Shown here one piece after another: positions 22,001-33,118 of a stretch of 64,000 bases of DNA (within the stretch, counting starts at the first letter, position 1; every line of letters starts with the position of its first letter). A model generated the notes under the pieces. The model was not told where the DNA came from. It did not search any database and saw only the letters and a list, made by a program, of their open reading frames with translations. The translations under genes were made by a program, and so were the position numbers. Origin of the DNA: Lineus longissimus (lineage: Eukaryota > Nemertea > Pilidiophora > Heteronemertea > Lineidae); contig NC_088318.1 of assembly GCF_910592395.1 (NCBI RefSeq), forward strand, positions 5,788,756-5,852,755. Direction: 5' to 3'.

Positions 22001-22685
22001 ATGGCAACACAACCTTCCCCCCAAAAGTTCCTTACGCCACCAGAAGTTGCTGACGATATCCTTTCCAAACTCAAGGATGAAGACAGAAAGTGACCTTGCT
22101 GTTCTTCAGGTAAATGTCGCTGAAAACAAACTTCCAAGGGCAATGAGTAAATTCCAGTCAGCAAGGGAAACGACAGACCATAAATTCAATCATCTGATAA
22201 TGCAGATGACTGCATTGAAAAAAGAGGTGACATTCCAGTTCATGGCCAAAAAAAACTTGCAAGCAAAAGTGAAACGCCTGGAAAGTCGAGGCTCACCCAT
22301 GTCGTCCCCTTCCAAATCAGCTGCCAGGGCCTCGATCAAGAAAACCTACTGATCGCCAACACCAACCACCTCAGCTGCATACAACTCCTCTCCAAACATA
22401 TCAATGGAGCTCGATGACTACACTTTAACGCAATTCCTAGACGAATCCCTAGATGAATCCATGACCAGTACCCCAAAACAGACGACCACTCCAAACGAGA
22501 AGCCGGCAGACACGGAAGCAGATCCTAAACCTGAGGCCACACTCGAGTCAGCTCAGCCCAAACCCCAGCCAGATGCCCCCAACGAGCCACAGGCCACAGA
22601 AAATAAACAACCAGAACCAAACGCTCATGAAAATCTTACAGAGGAAGAAGCAATGAAAGTGCTCTCTGACGATGAAACTCAATAA
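22001..22685 (+). pseudogene. Coiled-coil and Pro/Glu-rich ORF pieces, possible retroelement ORF1
   Basis: ATG 22001 starts MATQPSPQKFLTPPEVADD and stops at about 22091. A second frame continues with AVLQVNVAENKLPRAMSKFQ and a Lys-rich heptad-like region to 22352. A third piece (22404-22685) is very rich in Pro, Glu and Lys (EADPKPEATLESAQPKPQPD). The order of coiled coil then low-complexity tail recalls ORF1/gag-like proteins, but no zinc knuckle or RNA-binding motif is seen. It could instead be decayed exons. I do not assign a function. Confidence 0.3.
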
Positions 22686-23257
22686 ATTCTTACAAAAACA
22701 CTGATTTAGGCCCCACAAGTGTCACAACGTCGAACTTTTTTCAGTGACTCCAGACAGCTAACCATATCAAAACAACTTTCCATCATGCATATCACTTGAA
22801 AATCTTCCTACTTATGGCCGCCTACTGACAACAAACTGCTGTAATCTTATATATTTCCTACCCCGGAATAAACCTACATTTTAAATACATACAAATAACG
22901 CCATTCTTATGTTATTTGCCATTGAGTGACCAAGCATTCCAAGTATAAGATGACATAATATTTTGGGTTACTTACCACCTCCAGCAATGTACTGTAAACA
23001 CAGAAATATTCGCGGCCATTTCATTTAAACTTTCGTGAAATTGCAACTTGGCCGTTACTTAATAGTAATTTCAATTACATTTTCTTCTTTGCGACAGTAT
23101 ATTTTAGTGATTATCACTTCAGTAAACTTGAAAATAAAGGAACGCAAATAATTCTGACTTCACAGTACTCCCCCCCCCCCCCCTCCCAATTTTGTCTCAA
23201 ACCCTGAACGCTTCAATTTTCGGAATTACAGCCAGTACAACAAAGGTAGACAACATC
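22686..23257. other. Non-coding interval with poly-C tract
   Basis: Contains a run of C residues near 23167-23183 and no gene. It separates low-complexity ORF pieces from the Helitron fragment. Confidence 0.35.
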
Positions 23258-23712
23258 ATGCCAACCCCACGTAAAAGACGCCTGGATCATGAAAACACCC
23301 GGGACAAAAGGAGAATATCCAGGAGACTCCAACGGCAACAACAGCATGAAACGAACCAAGCACCCAATGAGCCACAACCCGAACCCATTCCAGACCAAGC
23401 AGGCAATGAACAACCCGAACCCATTCCACACCATGCAGCCTATGAACAACCTCATCCCATTCAACAACTTCAACCAGAACCCATACCACCAAACCAAATG
23501 GGACCACTTCAGCGATTCATTGCCAGACAATTCCCACCACAAGTAGACACTTTCACCATAGGTCCAATGAACACTGTTTGCGACTTTTGCCATTCACTTT
23601 GTTTCTCCAAAGAAAACCGCAACTGTTGCCATAATGGGAAAGTTTCACTACCACCTTTGCCACCATATCCACCAGAACTGCAAACACTATTTACGGCTAA
23701 TAATGCAATGCA
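23258..23712 (+). pseudogene. Helitron replicase N-terminal fragment
   Basis: From ATG 23258 the frame encodes a basic leader (MPTPRKRRLDHENTRDKRR), Gln/Pro-rich repeats of the type NEQPEPIP, and then a cysteine-rich motif: CDFCHSLCFSKENRNCC followed by GKVSLPPLPPYPPELQTLF. This motif is characteristic of the start of the Helitron-like N domain. The Rep nuclease and helicase domains are missing; sequence jumps near 23711 into an unrelated PIN-like frame. The fragment is probably a truncated Helitron or the edge of one that captured adjacent sequence. Confidence 0.75.
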
Positions 23713-24804
23713 AAGAAATATCAATGGAAGAAAGGAGACACTTTTGGTGACATCATCAAGATGTATGTGGATTACGTTTTGAAGTTTAGTAAACCAACCG
23801 TTGTCTTTGATGGATACAAGTGTGGATCTTCAACCAAAGACGCAACCCATCAGAGAAGGTCGAAGGGAGCAGTCGGGCCAAAGGTTCTGTTCTCCAGCAA
23901 CACGTCATTAAAATCCAAGAAAGAGAATTTCTTGGCCAACATTGACAATAAACAAGCGTTCATAGATCTCTTATGCGACAAACTTCAAGAAAAGAACATT
24001 AGAACTTTGAATGCTGATGGCGATGCAGACGTTCTCGTGGCAATGACCGGGATCGAGTGTGCCAAAATGGGTGCAACCCACGTTATTGGCGAGGACACTG
24101 ACATTTTGGTTCTTCTCGTACACCATGCCAAAGCAGACCTCTACAGTCTTATCTACAGATCCGACAAACCAAAGCAAGACAAGACTGCTGGTCATTGGGA
24201 TGTCAACCAACTCCGAACAGGTTTGGGTGATTGTGTTGCTTGCCATCTACCCTTCATCCATGCAATAGCTTGCTGTTATACAACGTCACGCTTGTTTGGG
24301 ATAGGCAAGGGTGTTCCTCTCCAAAAGATGCAGTCGGCTACCCATTTCAAAAGGCACGCTGCAGACTTTTGTAGAGCAACCACGAAGGAGGACATTCAGC
24401 TTGCTGGAGAAAAGGCTCTGGTTTGTCTGTATGGTGGAAAGGAACAGGACACATTGGAAACACTGTGGCTTCAGAAATTCCGTGACAAAGTGGCCAAAAG
24501 TGCTGCTTGTGTGCAAATACAAGGTTTACCACCTACATCAGATGCAGCAAAGTATCATAGTTTTCGTGTTTTCCATCAGGTCAAGGCGTGGATGGGGGAG
24601 GAAGCCAGAGAGAGCATGAAACCGGAAGATTTGGGGTGGAAACTCGACAATGACAGACTAGTGCCATGGACTATGGACTTGCCACCTGCTCCACCTTCTA
24701 TACTGAAGATAATTCGATGCCAGTGTCAAGGAGACTGCATAATTTCCCAGTGGTTCATTGCCTGCACTGATTATGCAATACTACGTCATGGGGGCGTCAT
24801 ATAA
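23711..24804 (+). CDS. PIN/FEN1-like nuclease-domain protein, 5' truncated
   Basis: The frame is open from WKKGDTFGDIIKMYVDYVLK (from about 23711; first ATG 23761) to a stop at 24804. The signature resembles the XPG-I half of FEN1-type nucleases: LNADGDADVLVAMTGIECA followed by HVIGEDTDILVLLVHHA, with clustered acidic residues expected to bind metal. TVVFDGYKCGSSTKDATHQ is typical of a transposon-associated uncharacterised family widespread in invertebrates. The N-terminal domain is replaced by the Helitron fragment, in another frame. The C-terminus loses its Cys-rich tail after IRCQCQGDC. Whether the open frame reflects selection or recent origin is unknown. Confidence 0.6.
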
Positions 24805-25030
24805 AGTTTTTGGCATCAAATGTAAACTCTTTGGTATCACTTTTCTAATTACTTCTACTATTATATGGGTCTAACATTAATATTTAGAGTTGATGTCATT
24901 ATGACGTCATCATAAGTACTGATTATGCAATACTACGTCATGGTGACGTCATAGAATGTTTTAACATCAAATATCAACTCCTTGGTATCACTTTCCTATC
25001 TACTTATAATACATTATATGGGTCTAAAAC
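24766..25030 (+). repeat. Direct repeat of about 110 bp, two copies
   Basis: Sequence beginning CTGATTATGCAATACTACGT occurs near 24768 and again near 24917, and each runs on to TTATATGGGTCTAA. The copies differ at several positions. The first overlaps the end of the PIN-like frame. Confidence 0.7.
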
Positions 25031-25628
25031 CAACAGTATTGGAGAAATTGAGCCCTCAAAGTGAATTTTGGCGGCCATCTTTAATTAGGCTAATTAGACC
25101 CTTTCCCGGGGTCGGATTTTGGTGGATTTTATATATATACAATCCTGAGAACCTATAGAATCAGAATCAGCAAACAGAAATTCTTTTCCAATTTCTTCTA
25201 GGTTGAATACTAAATTGACTGGACTACCGGTAATCCGCCATGTTTTCATTTCATCCTGGTCTCAAATGATCACGGAGATTGCCGACTATCAACGAGACAT
25301 AATCATATGCAACCAGGTTACCTAATTTATCCATGAGGGGTCAATATCTGAAGGGAATCAAAGCGTATTTCCCAGCAACTAAAAACGCTATCGACGAACC
25401 TGATTGGTTCTCATCTGATATGACGTCAACGGGGATACCAGGCATGCTCTAACGGCGCTTTGATTGGTCAGAAAATTAAATGCCCTCCCACAATCCTTTG
25501 TGTGCGCATGTGCAGAGCCTATATCCGACTGTAAACAAACTTTGCGTTTTTGAGTCGTCATCAGCTGTTTTTGCTAACAAAACCATTCTCACAAGCTAAT
25601 TTTCGGATCAAAATCAATTCATAGAGTG
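25031..25628. other. Upstream region of the Mutator-like transposase
   Basis: No gene. GGCGGCCATCTT near 25072 has an inverted counterpart AAGATGGCCGCC near 28032, which could be inner parts of decayed long terminal inverted repeats, but the word is common in genomes. Confidence 0.3.
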
Positions 25629-27624
25629 ATGGGAAAACGAAAGCAAGCTACCAAAGCTTCGTTTAGCGGTAAAAGGCGCCGGAATGTTGAGACTAGGGGT
25701 AGAAAACCCAAGACAAATTTTCAAAATGAAAATACAGACACTGCTGATGTTGACACTGCTGGGACCTGTGATGCCACTATGGATGCTGCGACTACCCCAG
25801 AACCTGTTTCTTCTACATCAGGGGCCGCTACCCCAGCCCTTGTTACTCCTATTCCTGTTGAAGATTCATCAGATTCCGATGCAGAGGAAGTCATCAGTGC
25901 AACTAAGAGGAAACTGACTTTCTATGGTGCCCCTGTAGATCAGCTTCTCACTGCAATGGTAGGCCCCAAACCCAAGCCAAAGGGTAGGGAGTATTGCATT
26001 GTTCAGCTGGCCCAGCTACAGAAACTTCTTGATAAGTGCAACGTTAGGTGTAATGCATGCCAAAAGAAGCATCTGCAGCACAAAATGGACTTGGAAACGG
26101 GAAGATGCTTAGGCTATGCAACACAGCTTCGTATTTTCTGCAGCAACTGCTCCAATGTCAAGGCCGAAGAATGGACCAGTCCTCAACTTCTCAACATCGA
26201 ACCTAATTCTAGTAGATCTCCGTATGAAATAAATCGTAGGGCTGTCTTGGCAGCGCATGAAATTGGCATCACCAGTACACAGCTTAACAAATTGACAGGG
26301 GTCATGAACATTTACGGTGGTCTGCAACGTAAAACATTCACTGGAATTTCATCTTCTTCTGTTCATACTTCCATCCGTAACTCTAACTCATTGGATGTTT
26401 TGACGGAAGCCTGTCTCGCGGTTAGAAATCTCTACATCGGATTGGACCCGAGTTTGGAGGGCCAAGATGTTTTGGACATTGCAGTAAGCTTTGACGGTTC
26501 ATGGCAAAAAAGAGGACACACATCTAAATATGGAGTGGGTTTTGTCATCGAGATTCTGAGTGGGCTGATTCTGGACTATCATGTCTGTTGTAAATATTAC
26601 GCTCAGTGTGAATTGGTGGGGAAAAAAATCGAGGATGAGGAGGATCGGAAGATATGGCAGGAGGCACACGCTGACGACTGTGACATAAACTATGAAGGGG
26701 CTTCTGGAAACATGGAGTCTCACATTGCCCTCACTCTATGGGGCCGGTCTGTGGAATCTTGTGGTTTGAGATACACCGAAATGATTGGTGATGGGGATTC
26801 AAGTACTTTGAAAACTCTAAATGACAATCAGGTCTATGGGGAGGGGGTACAGGTAACTAAAGAAGAGTGCATAAATCATGTCCACAAGCGCATGTACAGT
26901 GGTCTTGATAATCTGACAAGTGCTGCAAAACAAAAGCAGGTTGCATATCGTGGACGGAATCGGATGACTGGAGACAGGATGAAGCGATGGAGTAACTACT
27001 ATCGGAATGCGCTTGTGAAAAATAGTCCAGACATTGAAAAAATGAGGAATGCAGTGTAGGCAATTCTGTTTCACACTGTGTCGTCAATGGAGGATCCCCA
27101 TCACAGTCATTGCGGCAATAGTTGGTGTTGGTATAAGATAGCTCAAAAGGAGGGTAGACCTTTTGATGAAGTGAGCAAGAAGAAGGAGATTGATCCTCCA
27201 TTGCCTACAGAAATAGGGGAGTTGGTTCTACCTCTCTTCAAACGCCTTTCTGATCCGGAGTTGTTGAAAAGGTGCACGGGGAATCAGACGCAAAATGCGA
27301 ATGAATCCCTTCATGCTGTCATTTGGAGTCGAGTTCCCAAGGTCAAATTTGCAAGAAGAAAAACTGTAGTCTGGTGTGTCCCTTGGTGTAGGACAGTGGA
27401 ACAAAGGGGCCTCCAGTATCTTAGATACCTTGGAACATCTTGGGATAGCTCCCGGTTCAATAGCAGCACATTCTGCTCAAAAGACTGACACTTTCCGCAT
27501 CAAAAAAGCCCAAAAGGAGGCACAGACACTCTCAAAAGCAGCCAAAAAGGCCAGAAAGCGTGAAAAGAAGAAGGACAGGGTGGAACAAAAAGAAAAGCAA
27601 GGGTACAAATCTGGACAGTTCTAG
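25629..27624 (+). pseudogene. Mutator-like transposase, one nonsense codon and one frameshift
   Basis: ATG 25629 opens MGKRKQATKASFSGKRRRN, a basic tract, then a Cys cluster (CNVRCNACQKKHL; CSNCSN). The transposase core follows: VSFDGSWQKRGHTSKYGVGF, YEGASGNMESHIALTLWGRS, and YTEMIGDGDSSTLKTL, matching the Mutator-like transposase domain common in marine invertebrates. TAG at 27057-27059 interrupts the frame, which then continues unchanged with SSMEDPHHSHCGNSWCWYKI and TGNQTQNANESLHAVIWSRV. A frameshift near 27370 leads to the Lys-rich tail ending 27624. DDE acidic residues in FDGSW and GDGDS are retained. Terminal repeats were not resolved. Confidence 0.82.
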
Positions 27625-28190
27625 ATGTTATTGAGGCTACTTTGGTAAAGATAAACTTTAGGTTGCGTTTTCTGAAAATGAAAATTTTTCACGTTTTATG
27701 AAACTTGAACAAATGGTTCTCAGTAACTATTGAGGATAATGGGCTGACATTTTCAGGGCTTGTTTAGGACAAAGTAATCTACAATAATACCAAGTTTCAC
27801 TGCTCTAGGTAAACCAGAAGTTCTCTTTTGGTGAGGTGAAACAACGTCTGATGATCTGTTTTTCGGGGGCGGGGGGGGGGGTCTAGTCACCCTCCATGAT
27901 AATTCTTTGTAACTTCACAAAACATGGGATATAACTTTGTTTCCTAGGTTATTCTGTTCAATAAAAAGGTAATTTTGACTTCTGATCTGTGAGAATCATT
28001 TTTACCAAATTGCCCATATATGGAAATTCAAGATGGCCGCCGTTACCATAATTACCATTGGCGGAACTCCAAAAAAATTTGCCAGGATAATCCTCTCAAG
28101 GCCCGAAACATAACCTGTAAGTTTCATTCCTACCCTCCCAATAACTATCTAGAAATAATTTTTTTAACATTTTCGACCAGTCTCCCCCCT
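27625..28190. other. 3' flank of the Mutator-like gene
   Basis: No gene. Contains a poly-G tract near 27870-27880. It probably includes the right end of the Mutator-like element. Confidence 0.35.
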
Positions 28191-28338
28191 TAACACACTA
28201 AGCACCCCTACAGCAATAAGTGCTGAGTGCTCACGCTGTCTAAAGTCTTTCAATGATCCGCACGTCCATTTCTTTGGTGAGTGCAGCGGATTTAGTGCGA
28301 ACCGCGAACAGTTTTGGGAGCGGGTGGTGGATGAGTGC
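28191..28338 (+). pseudogene. Possible C-terminal fragment of a non-LTR retrotransposon ORF
   Basis: The + frame reads CSRCLKSFNDPHVHFFGECS and then REQFWERVVDECC. A Cys-x2-Cys followed by HFxxEC is typical of the zinc motif at the end of many non-LTR retrotransposon polyproteins. It is short and abuts BEL LTR sequence at 28339. Assignment is tentative. Confidence 0.3.
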
Positions 28339-29442
28339 TGTTGCCGCCATATACTGCTGTCTGTAATTTTGTCTATTCCGATGCTGACCAACGGTTGGAG
28401 GCTCAAGTTGAGAGGTTTTGGAAACTCGACTCCAGTCCAGCGATTGCAGATGGTTTACCAATGATGTCCAGAGATGATAAACAAGTTTTCAACATTTGGG
28501 AAAAGTCCATCAAGATGGAAGGTTAAAGAGAACCAACCAAACCTTCCGAACAATAGATTATTGGCTGAAAAGCGTCTACAGTACCTAGGGAGGAAGCTTT
28601 CCAAGGATCCAGACTTGCACCAGAAGTATGTGGCCTGCATGGAAGACTTCATCCAGAAAGGCTTTGCCGAGCCTGTACCTGAGATGACAGAACAGCCAGC
28701 CATGATGCCCGAATGGTACCTACCACACCACAATGTTAAGAATCCAAAAAAGCCTAAAAAATTTCGTATATTATTTGACTGTGCTGCTGAGTTCCCCAAC
28801 ACATCCCTCAACAAACAGGTGCTTCAAGGGCCAGATACAACGAACGACCTCATTGGGGTCCTCCTTCGATTCCGTGAGGGACAGATTGCTGTTATGGGAG
28901 ACATAGAACCTATGTTCCACCAGGTGAAAGTCTCTCCTCCTCATCGTGATGCATTACGTTTCCTATGGTCGGGATGTGTATAGAATCACCACCCATCCCT
29001 TTGGGGGAATCTGGAGCCCAAGCTGTGCTGGGTTCGCCTTACGCCATACAGCAGAAGATAACAAGAGTGGACACAGCCTAGATGCAGTAGACACCGTTAT
29101 GAAATCGTTTTACGTAGATGATGCCTTACGATCGCTGAATACAGTTCCAGCTGCCATTAACCTTGTGAAAGGACTTTGCAGCCTGCTGGCGAAGGGAGGA
29201 TTCAGACTCACCAAGTGGACTTCGAATAGCAAGAAAGTGATACAACCTGTTGCTCCTGAGGATCGTGCTAAGGAAGTGAGATTGCTGGGGAACCTTGATT
29301 CTGCAATACTGCCAACAGAGAGAGCTCTTGGTGTTAGTTGGAACACCCAACCCGACACGTTTGGCATCAAGATTCGTCCAAGGGATCCGATCATAACAAG
29401 ACGTGGTGTGCTGAAGATCACCAGCTCAGTGTATGACCCATT
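28339..29442 (+). pseudogene. BEL/Pao fragment: LTR start joined directly to reverse transcriptase
   Basis: The first bases, TGTTGCCGCCATATACTGC, equal the start of the LTR at 36619. Within about 45 bases the sequence becomes pol coding (DADQRLEAQVERFWKLDSS). Reverse transcriptase is spread over three frames: EWYLPHHNVKNPKKPKKFRI, MGDIEPMFHQVKVSPPHRDA, then FGGIWSPSCAGFALRHTAED, and SFYVDDALRSL in place of the YMDD-type box. It stops at SSVYDPL where a Harbinger terminal repeat begins. Gag, protease, RNase H and integrase are missing, so this is a decayed internal-deletion copy. Confidence 0.8.
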
Positions 29443-29722
29443 GGCCCGTATGCACCAGAGAAGATCAGATCAAGGCTTGAGTACGACTCCATTAAGTCAG
29501 TCTCAAATTCTGAGCCATAACTGGTATGCACCTGAGAAGATCAGCTTTAGTTTTACTGATCCGGCTCAGTGGAGCTGAGCTGGAACTTGATCCTTCAGGG
29601 CAGTGACCTAGTTGTCAATTTCCTGGTTTGAATAGGATTGGTAATGATGAACTCGTTTGGGGAAGGCCTATGTCCCTGTGTTAAACTGCTAGTTGTTAGT
29701 TTGATGCCGCTGTGCGTACATC

Positions 29723-30576
29723 ATGGCAGATCAGGCTCCATCTACAATGAGTAAAAAACGAAGCAAACCGTATTCTGAAGTGGAAAAAGCTGTTTTATTG
29801 GAACTTATCGACGATTACAAAGACATTATTGAAAACAAAAAGCATGATTCCAAGGTTTCAAAGAAAAAGGAACTTGCGTGGGACAGTGTTACTAGAAAGT
29901 ACAACTCGGAACAAATGTACACCATCGAGATAAAGCACAGCTCAAGACGTTTTGGAAAAATGTTAAAATGAGAGCAAAGAAGGACATTGCTGAAGAAAAG
30001 CGTGAAAGGATGGCAAAAGGGGGTGGGAAAGATCCCTCAACTGTTGACAGCATGACGGAACGAGTCTCGTCGATGATTCCTCAGCAGATACGGCCGCTTC
30101 TGAACCCATTCGATGATGATGTTGAAATGGATGATGATGATAATTTCGACATTCCTGAAAGAGTTGAAAACTCTTCTACCTCATCACACCCATCATCACA
30201 TAGCCTCCAAACGCTTTCTCTGCAATCCGGAACTACTGGGGGAAAAGCTGCATCCAGAATTTCGTCCTCGGATTCTCCTGCAACACAACGTACATTACCG
30301 TCAGCTGCGTTCGGGAGTGCTAAATCGTTACTTCAATTGTCCGACGCATTATCTGCCACTAGTTCGAGGGTGTCAAACTCCACGGCCTGCAATTATAACA
30401 GAAGGAACAACAGTGAAGCAACTGTTACGGATGATGCCTGTACCTCTGAAATACGTTCAACTGGGAAAGAGCAACTGATTACATTTGCCAAAGCAGAGCA
30501 CGAGCTAAAGATGAAATACTGGAGGATGAAAATCGATTTCGCCCAAAAAGAGCATGATGCCAAAATGGAAACGTAG
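29723..30576 (+). pseudogene. Harbinger Myb/SANT-like DNA-binding protein, one frameshift
   Basis: ATG 29723 encodes MADQAPSTMSKKRSKPYSEV and a SANT-like helix region (VLLELIDDYKDIIENKKHDS). The frame shifts near 29912; after it the expected KTFWKNVKMRAKKDIAEEKR appears, followed by an acidic patch (DDDVEMDDDDN), a Ser-rich region and a C-terminal helix (KAEHELKMKYWRMKIDFAQK). In PIF/Harbinger elements this second protein imports the transposase into the nucleus and binds the element ends. A 1-nt indel disables this copy. It may be a real mutation or a sequencing error. Confidence 0.82.
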
Positions 30577-31535
30577 AAGAAACAGACTGATATGTTTGAC
30601 AGGGTTCAGGGAAATGAGTGTGTCGACCAAAGTACGGAACTCATTGATGGGAGACACGATAAGCATACCCGTTTGCATTTATCGCCAGTGGTATCTTGGT
30701 TGAATGTTAAATAAAATTTTGACAGATGATGTTGTCGGCTACTGATTATAGGCCGATAGTGAGGTGCACTTGTTAACTGTTAATCGGAGTATGGACATCC
30801 ATCCATGATTTTCGCCGATGTTTTGTGCCAGTTGGCTAAAAGCAAGACTTTATTTAAATACATGTATTTCATTACTCGCTTATTTTTACGTGGAATTGCA
30901 CTGATTAGTTTTTTATCCAAACCCTACAGCAAAAGAGAAAACTTGTTTACATTCTGGACCAGTGTGTCAAAATGTAGGTTGTATCTGAAAAAGACAACCC
31001 ATCCTGGACTTGCTCTTCATTTGTCCTTACATTTGTCTTGTATTTTAAAGGGAGTGTCCCGCCGTTTGGTTGTTTACGTTTTGGGATATCCTATCCTAAA
31101 ATTGAAATCCTGCTATTTTTCTTTTATGTATTCATATCAGTGATCATTGTTATTTGTCATCGAGTGATCGGAGACCATGCATAAATAACTGTGCTGGATG
31201 GTCAAAAATTTAAACAATCAAACGGCGGGAAAATTTGTAGGACTTATTTGATGCAAGATGGTAGAAAATCCCAAAAATGGTAAAGTCTGACCTATTGAAA
31301 GAAGTATTGATTGTTATTAAAATTTTCGATTCATTATCATGAATGTTTTACACATTGTTATTGCTGTCTACATGGATTTTATGAAAATAATGGTCTAGTG
31401 TCCCTGTGCATGCCAGATTCAGCATTGCAGAATGCATTGGTGAACCTGGTGTCCAAAGCCCATTAATTTGTATGACCAACTTTTTCGACGATTTTTTTAT
31501 TTCAAATATTTTTTTGGTTCAAGCTTTGATGAAGG

Positions 31536-31620
31536 CCCAACGTCAGCTGCCAACGTTGGGCGAACGTCCAAGCCGACGTTGTTCCAACATTGGCCAAACG
31601 TTGGCTTGCTATCTGGGCTG
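31536..31620. repeat. CCAACGTTGG palindrome cluster
   Basis: Perfect and near-perfect copies of CAACGTTGG or its halves recur (CCAACGTTGG, CCGACGTTG, CCAACATTGG, AAACGTTGG) and end in GCTTGCTATCTGGG. It resembles one end of a palindrome-rich MITE lying between the two Harbinger genes. No opposite end was found. Confidence 0.55.
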
Positions 31621-31642
31621 TTTTGAGTATCATCCCCTTCCT

Positions 31643-32704
31643 TTAGACATCTCCTCCAAAATGCTGTCGTACGAAGGCTGTTCGGAAAACTAGGCCTTGG
31701 CGCTCTGGCGGCAGTTCCTCTATTTCGTCATCGTCGTCTACATCATCACCATCGAATGGCACCTCCTGTTGTCTCCTTGCGTAGTTGTGAAGAACTGCTG
31801 TGGCTATTGTGGCTGCTGTGGCTATCACCAAACTTCTTTCAAGCTTGACACGAAGACCCATTTTCAAGCAAGGAAATCTTTTCCAAATACCACACACCCG
31901 TTCGACTGCAGATCGTGTCGCTATATGGGCGTCATTGTATCGTATGCTGGCAGCATCAACTGGATTGTGGAATGGGGTCAACAAATACCGTATGCATGGA
32001 TATCCTCTGTCGCCAAGAAGCAAGCCATTCCCGATTTGTCCGTTCTCGTATTTCATGCATACTGCACTATTTTCAAAGATTCTACTATCGTGTGTGGACC
32101 CTGGCCATCTAGCAACAATATTAGTGAATTCCATGTCTGGACCTGAAATTCCTTGAACGTTTATTGAAAATATACGCTTCCTGTTCCTGAAAATCTCGGC
32201 ATCTTCTATACTCGGACAAGAAATCGGTACGTGTATACCATCAATTAATCCAATCACACCTGGAAACCCAGCGACTTCATAAAACTGGCGGTGGACATCT
32301 TGGGCAGCATCAGCATCAGGAAATGCAATGAACTCAGGACGCCTGCTTGCAATAGCTCTGGATACTCTGTTCACTATCCGGCTTACTGATGACTGGTGAA
32401 CTCCTACCAGGTCTCCATCTTCTCCTTGGAATTTACCAGTGGCAAAGAAACGCAGTGCTACTAGCAACTGGAGATATGCAGGTATTGCACTATTCTTGTC
32501 TGTCGGGTGTTCAATATCGGCCGTTATTAAATCAAGGAAATTCAACACGCTATCCTTCCTGAAACGGTACCTTATGCGAAATTCCTCATCACGATATTCC
32601 TGGAACGGATTTTTACGATCTCGTATAAGTCTGGGAACAGGCATTATTGGATTATTTTCTTCTAAAACCTCCATGATATCAAGCATGTCTAGCCACTCCG
32701 CCAT
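31643..32704 (-). CDS. PIF/Harbinger (HARBI1-like) transposase
   Basis: An uninterrupted frame of about 353 codons runs from ATG at 32704 to the stop at 31643. N-terminal helices are followed by an HTH-like region (VGVHQSSVSRIVNRVSRAIA). The DDE nuclease core is clear: GLIDGIHVPIS, ARWPGSTHDSRIF and ERVCGIWKRF supply the three acidic residues. The C-terminus is acidic (DDVDDDDEIEELPPE). The length is typical for HARBI1-like transposases and there is no intron. The protein would cut Harbinger ends in the nucleus with its Myb-like partner, which is broken in this copy. The right terminal repeat starts about 170 bases upstream of the gene. Confidence 0.9.
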   Translation of the reverse strand: MAEWLDMLDIMEVLEENNPIMPVPRLIRDRKNPFQEYRDEEFRIRYRFRKDSVLNFLDLITADIEHPTDKNSAIPAYLQLLVALRFFATGKFQGEDGDLVGVHQSSVSRIVNRVSRAIASRRPEFIAFPDADAAQDVHRQFYEVAGFPGVIGLIDGIHVPISCPSIEDAEIFRNRKRIFSINVQGISGPDMEFTNIVARWPGSTHDSRIFENSAVCMKYENGQIGNGLLLGDRGYPCIRYLLTPFHNPVDAASIRYNDAHIATRSAVERVCGIWKRFPCLKMGLRVKLERSLVIATAATIATAVLHNYARRQQEVPFDGDDVDDDDEIEELPPERQGLVFRTAFVRQHFGGDV

Positions 32705-32901
32705 GGTGAACAACTCTGATCAAGCTTGATCCGAAAGTTAAACCTGCCAGTGACCAGGTTTGAGTTTTGGATCTGTTTGAGCAGAAAGTGAAGTTGATCC
32801 TCAGTGGTGCATACCAAAATTTATTTGATCTCAAACTTAATCCAGATCAACGTTGATCTGAGCTACAACTTGGGTTGATCCTCTCTGGTGCATACGGGCC
32901 C

Positions 32902-33030
32902 AAATGTCACGAACGGTGACGAAAGCCACCATCCAGATGAGAAGACCAATGTCGACCACAATTGGAACGCTGTAACCGAAACGGAAAAGAGACAACCACG
33001 AAAACCGAAACGACTGATCGAAAGTTGTTA
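32902..33030 (+). pseudogene. C-terminal tail of an LTR-retroelement polyprotein (tentative)
   Basis: A + frame continues from the edge of the Harbinger element and ends EKRQPRKPKRLIESC before TAA. An Arg/Lys/Pro-rich tail ending in LIE is common at the end of Gypsy-like polyproteins. It is followed 90 bases later by another ORF. Too short for firm assignment. Confidence 0.3.
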
Positions 33031-33118
33031 AATGCGCTCTACGCCTCTATAAAACAAAAATTATAAAAAATGATTACGTTATATGTTCACTCATATTATC
33101 TTCTTTACATTTACATAG

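Larger units (their letters stand above)
29443..32900. mobile_element. PIF/Harbinger element 1
   Basis: The left end GGCCCGTATGCACCAGAGAA (from 29443) is matched by its inverted copy at 32876-32900 with one mismatch over 25 bases. A second copy of the terminal word lies inward on each side (near 29524 and 32795). Two convergent genes fill the element: a Myb-like gene on + and a transposase on -. The three bases outside the ends (ATT left, CAA right) do not match, so no target duplication is preserved. The left flank is BEL reverse transcriptase, but the right flank is not its continuation, implying rearrangement after insertion. Confidence 0.85.

Noticed and set aside
30113-30478. 121-aa overlapping ORF in the Harbinger Myb gene
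   Set aside because: It is an alternative frame of the Myb-like gene without any domain.
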